From Oscillospiraceae bacterium (GTDB lineage: Bacteria > Bacillota > Clostridia > Oscillospirales > QAMX01), in assembly GCA_902772625.1 (NCBI GenBank), contig CACYBP010000207.1, positions 1 to 5,479 on the forward strand: a stretch of 5,479 bases of DNA, given 5' to 3'. The translations under genes and the position numbers were made by a program. Below are positions 3,144 to 5,479 of this stretch, one piece after another (within the stretch, counting starts at the first letter, position 1; every line of letters starts with the position of its first letter). The notes under the pieces were generated by a model that did not search any database, had not been told where the DNA came from, and saw only the letters and a program-made list of their open reading frames with translations.

Positions 3144-5479
3144 ATGCATCCTATGGATTTGAAGACCGTTCCGGAAAGCGTATGCCCCGCCTATGCCTGG
3201 CTCTGGAACGATACGATCACCCGGGAGGGCATCGAAAGAGAAATCGACGAGATGGAGAAAAACGGCATACGCGCCTTTTACGTGATCGGCGAGCCGGACA
3301 ACTGGTTCCCGGACGGAAGAGCCACGCATCTTTCTCCCCCATACCTTTCGGATGAGTATATCGACCTCCTGTTTTACGCTTTTGAGAAGGCAAAGGAAAA
3401 GGGCATCTGCACGTGGCTTTATGACGAAGGCGCGTGGCCCTCGGGCGCGGCCTGCGGGCAGATCACCGAAAAATACCCAGAGCTTGCCTACCAATATATC
3501 TCCGCAAGAAGTATCGCCCTGAAAAAAGGGGAGGCCTACGCGGCGCATCCCCGCGCTCTCGCCGCTTTTATCGGGAACCGGCGCGTTCCGGAGGGATATG
3601 TCCCGGAGGAGGATTCCCTGATCCGGGAGTATTATCGGGATCAGAACGGCACCCACCGCCTCGCCATCCGCGCGGACAACGCAGACCGCAGAGCCTCCGG
3701 GGAGTTTATCAGACTGACCCATGAAAAGCTGAAAAAGCGCTTTGGCGGGCATATGGGCGGCGAGATCCGGTATATGTTCGACGACGAAGCCTATATGGGC
3801 GGCTGGACGAAGGATCTGGATAAGATCTTCTATGAAAAATACGGGTACGATCTGACCGGATTTTTGCCCTTTATCTCAAGAGACAGGCCGCCCGGGACCG
3901 ATGAGGAATACCGCGCCGTCAGCGATTACGTGATGCTGTGCGGCGATCTTCTCCGGGAGAATTACTTTCTCCTGATGAGGGACTGGCTCAGAAAGACCGG
4001 GATGAGGCTTACGGGTCACCTGGACAACGACGACAAGGCCCAGGGCGCCTATATGATGCGTTACGGAAACGTGATGAAGACGATGCGCTCTTTCGACGTG
4101 CCCGGCATAGACGTCATCTGGGAACAGATCTCCTACCCCGAAAACGGGAAATGCTGCCGCGAGAGCATGGCATTCTATCCCCGGCTGGCTTCCTCGGCCG
4201 CAAGACAGATCGGCAAAAACGTCGCCCTGAGCGAAAGCTTCGCCGTTTACGGCGCGCAGGTGACCCCCGATCTGATGCGCTTCGTCGTGAATTATCAGGC
4301 GGTGCGCGGGATCAGCCTCTTCAACTTCATGGCGATATCGTATGACCGCGAGACCCCCATGCGCCACCAGTTCAGGCCCAATTTCCTCGGCGACAACGTC
4401 GGGATGGATTGCCTCCGGCAGATCAACGACTACACGGCAAGGCTTTCCTACATCCTGCAGACGGGGAAAAGCGAGGTCAGAACGGCGCTTTATTATCCGT
4501 TTCGCAGCATCTGCGCGGGCGGGGAAAAAGGGAAAAAGGCGGCGGACGGCTTCGTCGCTCTGGGCGAAATGCTGGAAAACAGGGGCGTTTCCTTCGATTT
4601 CATCGATGAGGACTTCGTCCTGAGCGCCGCCGTCAAAGAAGGGTCTCTTGCGGGGGAATTCGTCACTTACGATTGCGTTTTTACGGCGCACGGCGATTTC
4701 GAGATCCCCGAGGTGACGGAGAAGCTTTCGCGTCTCCGTTCGGAGATCCGGCCCGATATCCGGAGGAACAGTCCGTCGCTGCAGGCGAGAAAAATCCTTT
4801 TTGAAGACGGCGGCGAGGGGGTCTTCCTCGTGAACCAGGGCGGCGGACGGCTTCGGGAGCGCGTAGAGATCGGGTCGCGGAAGAGACCTTACGAGATCGA
4901 TCTTTTCACGGGAGACGTATACGCGATCCCCTTTGAAAGAAAGGAGACCGGCGTCGCGCTGGACGTTTCGCTTCTTCGCGGCGAGGGGATCTTCCTGTGG
5001 CTCACCGACGGAGAACCGGAGGCCGAAGAGAAGCCGGTCTGGGAAAGCTATGCCGAACTGAAGGACTTCCGGTCTTCGATCAGCAGGATCTATAAACTGG
5101 ATCGGGAAAAAGGCGTGCGCAATATCCTTCCGGAACCCGCCTGGCAGGAGGGCCTGATCGAATGGGACGACGGCCTTTCGGGAGAAGCGACGTATATCAC
5201 GAAGCTCCCGGAGCTTGAAGAGGGCGAATACAGGCTGGATCTGGGCGAAGTCCGCCATTACGCGAAGGTCTATATCAACGGAGAAAAGGCGGGCGAAAGC
5301 ACGATGGCTCCCTTCACAGTCTTACTGAAAGGCGTAAAGGGCGGGGAAGAGCTGAAGATCGTCGTCGCCAATACCCCGGCCAACGAATGCGCAAGGAGCG
5401 ATTATTTCAAAAGGCATTTGCCGAAGGACGTCGGCCCCTATCACGAGCGCATGGTTTTGTCCGAAGCCAAAGAAAAAGC
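3144..5479 (+). CDS. GH106-like glycoside hydrolase (alpha-L-rhamnosidase-like), truncated at the window end
   Basis: The frame is open from the ATG at 3144 to the window edge: 778 codons with no stop, so the C-terminus is missing. The ATG lies six bases after GGGAGG (3132-3137). No signal peptide or membrane segment is seen, so a cytoplasmic enzyme is expected. It begins with a TIM-barrel region of about 400 residues typical of GH106-like proteins: YAWLWND, an EIDEMEKNGI helix, and WLYDEG..WPSG (91-101). FDDEAY with E215, WEQISYP with E327 and SESFAVYG with E364 hold the candidate acidic catalytic residues, which I do not assign. Next come YQAVRGISLFNF and an ALYYPF segment opening a Rossmann-like domain that looks shortened. 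A beta-rich region spans about 545-622, and a jelly-roll sugar-binding-like domain from about 635 contains LGEVRHYAKVYING (700-713). Family members are commonly 800 to 1100 residues. GH106 members cleave alpha-L-rhamnosides, but this branch is diverse and the substrate is open. By eye its codon use is less strictly G/C-ending than its neighbours. Confidence 0.83.
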   Translation, partial: MHPMDLKTVPESVCPAYAWLWNDTITREGIEREIDEMEKNGIRAFYVIGEPDNWFPDGRATHLSPPYLSDEYIDLLFYAFEKAKEKGICTWLYDEGAWPSGAACGQITEKYPELAYQYISARSIALKKGEAYAAHPRALAAFIGNRRVPEGYVPEEDSLIREYYRDQNGTHRLAIRADNADRRASGEFIRLTHEKLKKRFGGHMGGEIRYMFDDEAYMGGWTKDLDKIFYEKYGYDLTGFLPFISRDRPPGTDEEYRAVSDYVMLCGDLLRENYFLLMRDWLRKTGMRLTGHLDNDDKAQGAYMMRYGNVMKTMRSFDVPGIDVIWEQISYPENGKCCRESMAFYPRLASSAARQIGKNVALSESFAVYGAQVTPDLMRFVVNYQAVRGISLFNFMAISYDRETPMRHQFRPNFLGDNVGMDCLRQINDYTARLSYILQTGKSEVRTALYYPFRSICAGGEKGKKAADGFVALGEMLENRGVSFDFIDEDFVLSAAVKEGSLAGEFVTYDCVFTAHGDFEIPEVTEKLSRLRSEIRPDIRRNSPSLQARKILFEDGGEGVFLVNQGGGRLRERVEIGSRKRPYEIDLFTGDVYAIPFERKETGVALDVSLLRGEGIFLWLTDGEPEAEEKPVWESYAELKDFRSSISRIYKLDREKGVRNILPEPAWQEGLIEWDDGLSGEATYITKLPELEEGEYRLDLGEVRHYAKVYINGEKAGESTMAPFTVLLKGVKGGEELKIVVANTPANECARSDYFKRHLPKDVGPYHERMVLSEAKEK

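Noticed and set aside
3876..5258. Minus-strand open frame of 460 codons opposite the GH106-like gene
   Set aside because: The plus strand carries clear glycosidase motifs across the same span. The minus frame shows no recognisable domain and is best explained as a shadow.

Overview
The window looks like chromosomal DNA from a GC-rich anaerobic Bacillota, probably a gut-type clostridium (Lachnospiraceae, Oscillospiraceae or Christensenellales-like). The reasons are strong Gram-positive Shine-Dalgarno sequences (AAAGGAAGG, AGAGGT, GGGAGG), near-consensus sigma-A promoters, coding frames rich in G/C at third positions, and protein types (a pyridoxamine kinase, a zinc-motif-less ROK protein, a GmhA-like SIS protein and signal-less GH39/GH106-like glycosidases) that I associate with such genomes. 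This placement is inference from recall; no search was run.

Layout. Positions 1-77 hold the first 25 codons of a minus-strand gene, probably a GH39-like glycosidase. Positions 78-359 are a divergent promoter region: a minus promoter (TTGATT-17-TATAAT), a plus promoter with perfect consensus (TTGACA-17-TATAAT), and between them two GGAA-N-TTCC inverted repeats, one just upstream of each -35. Positions 360-1214 encode a PdxY/PdxK-type pyridoxal/pyridoxamine kinase. Positions 1215-1403 hold a cluster of DnaA-box-like motifs, a strong intrinsic terminator and a new promoter. Positions 1404-2339 encode a ROK-family sugar kinase whose zinc-binding cysteines are all replaced. After 25 bases follows a GmhA-like phosphosugar isomerase (2365-3000) that keeps all four metal-site residues. 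A 143-base GC-rich gap with two stem-loops leads to a large GH106-like glycosidase gene at 3144, which stays open to the window end (778 codons, no stop).

How the genes may work together. The ROK kinase and the SIS isomerase form a tight two-gene unit. The GH106-like gene follows in the same direction with no recognisable promoter or intrinsic terminator between, so it may be read from the same transcript. Neither glycosidase start shows a signal peptide. A reasonable model is cytoplasmic breakdown of an imported oligosaccharide, followed by phosphorylation and aldose-ketose isomerisation of a released sugar. The substrate cannot be read from the sequence. The pyridoxamine kinase has its own promoter and terminator and is probably a vitamin B6 salvage gene that happens to sit here.

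No RNA gene, CRISPR array, insertion sequence or phage gene was seen. The long antisense open frames opposite the real genes are by-products of GC-rich coding sequence.
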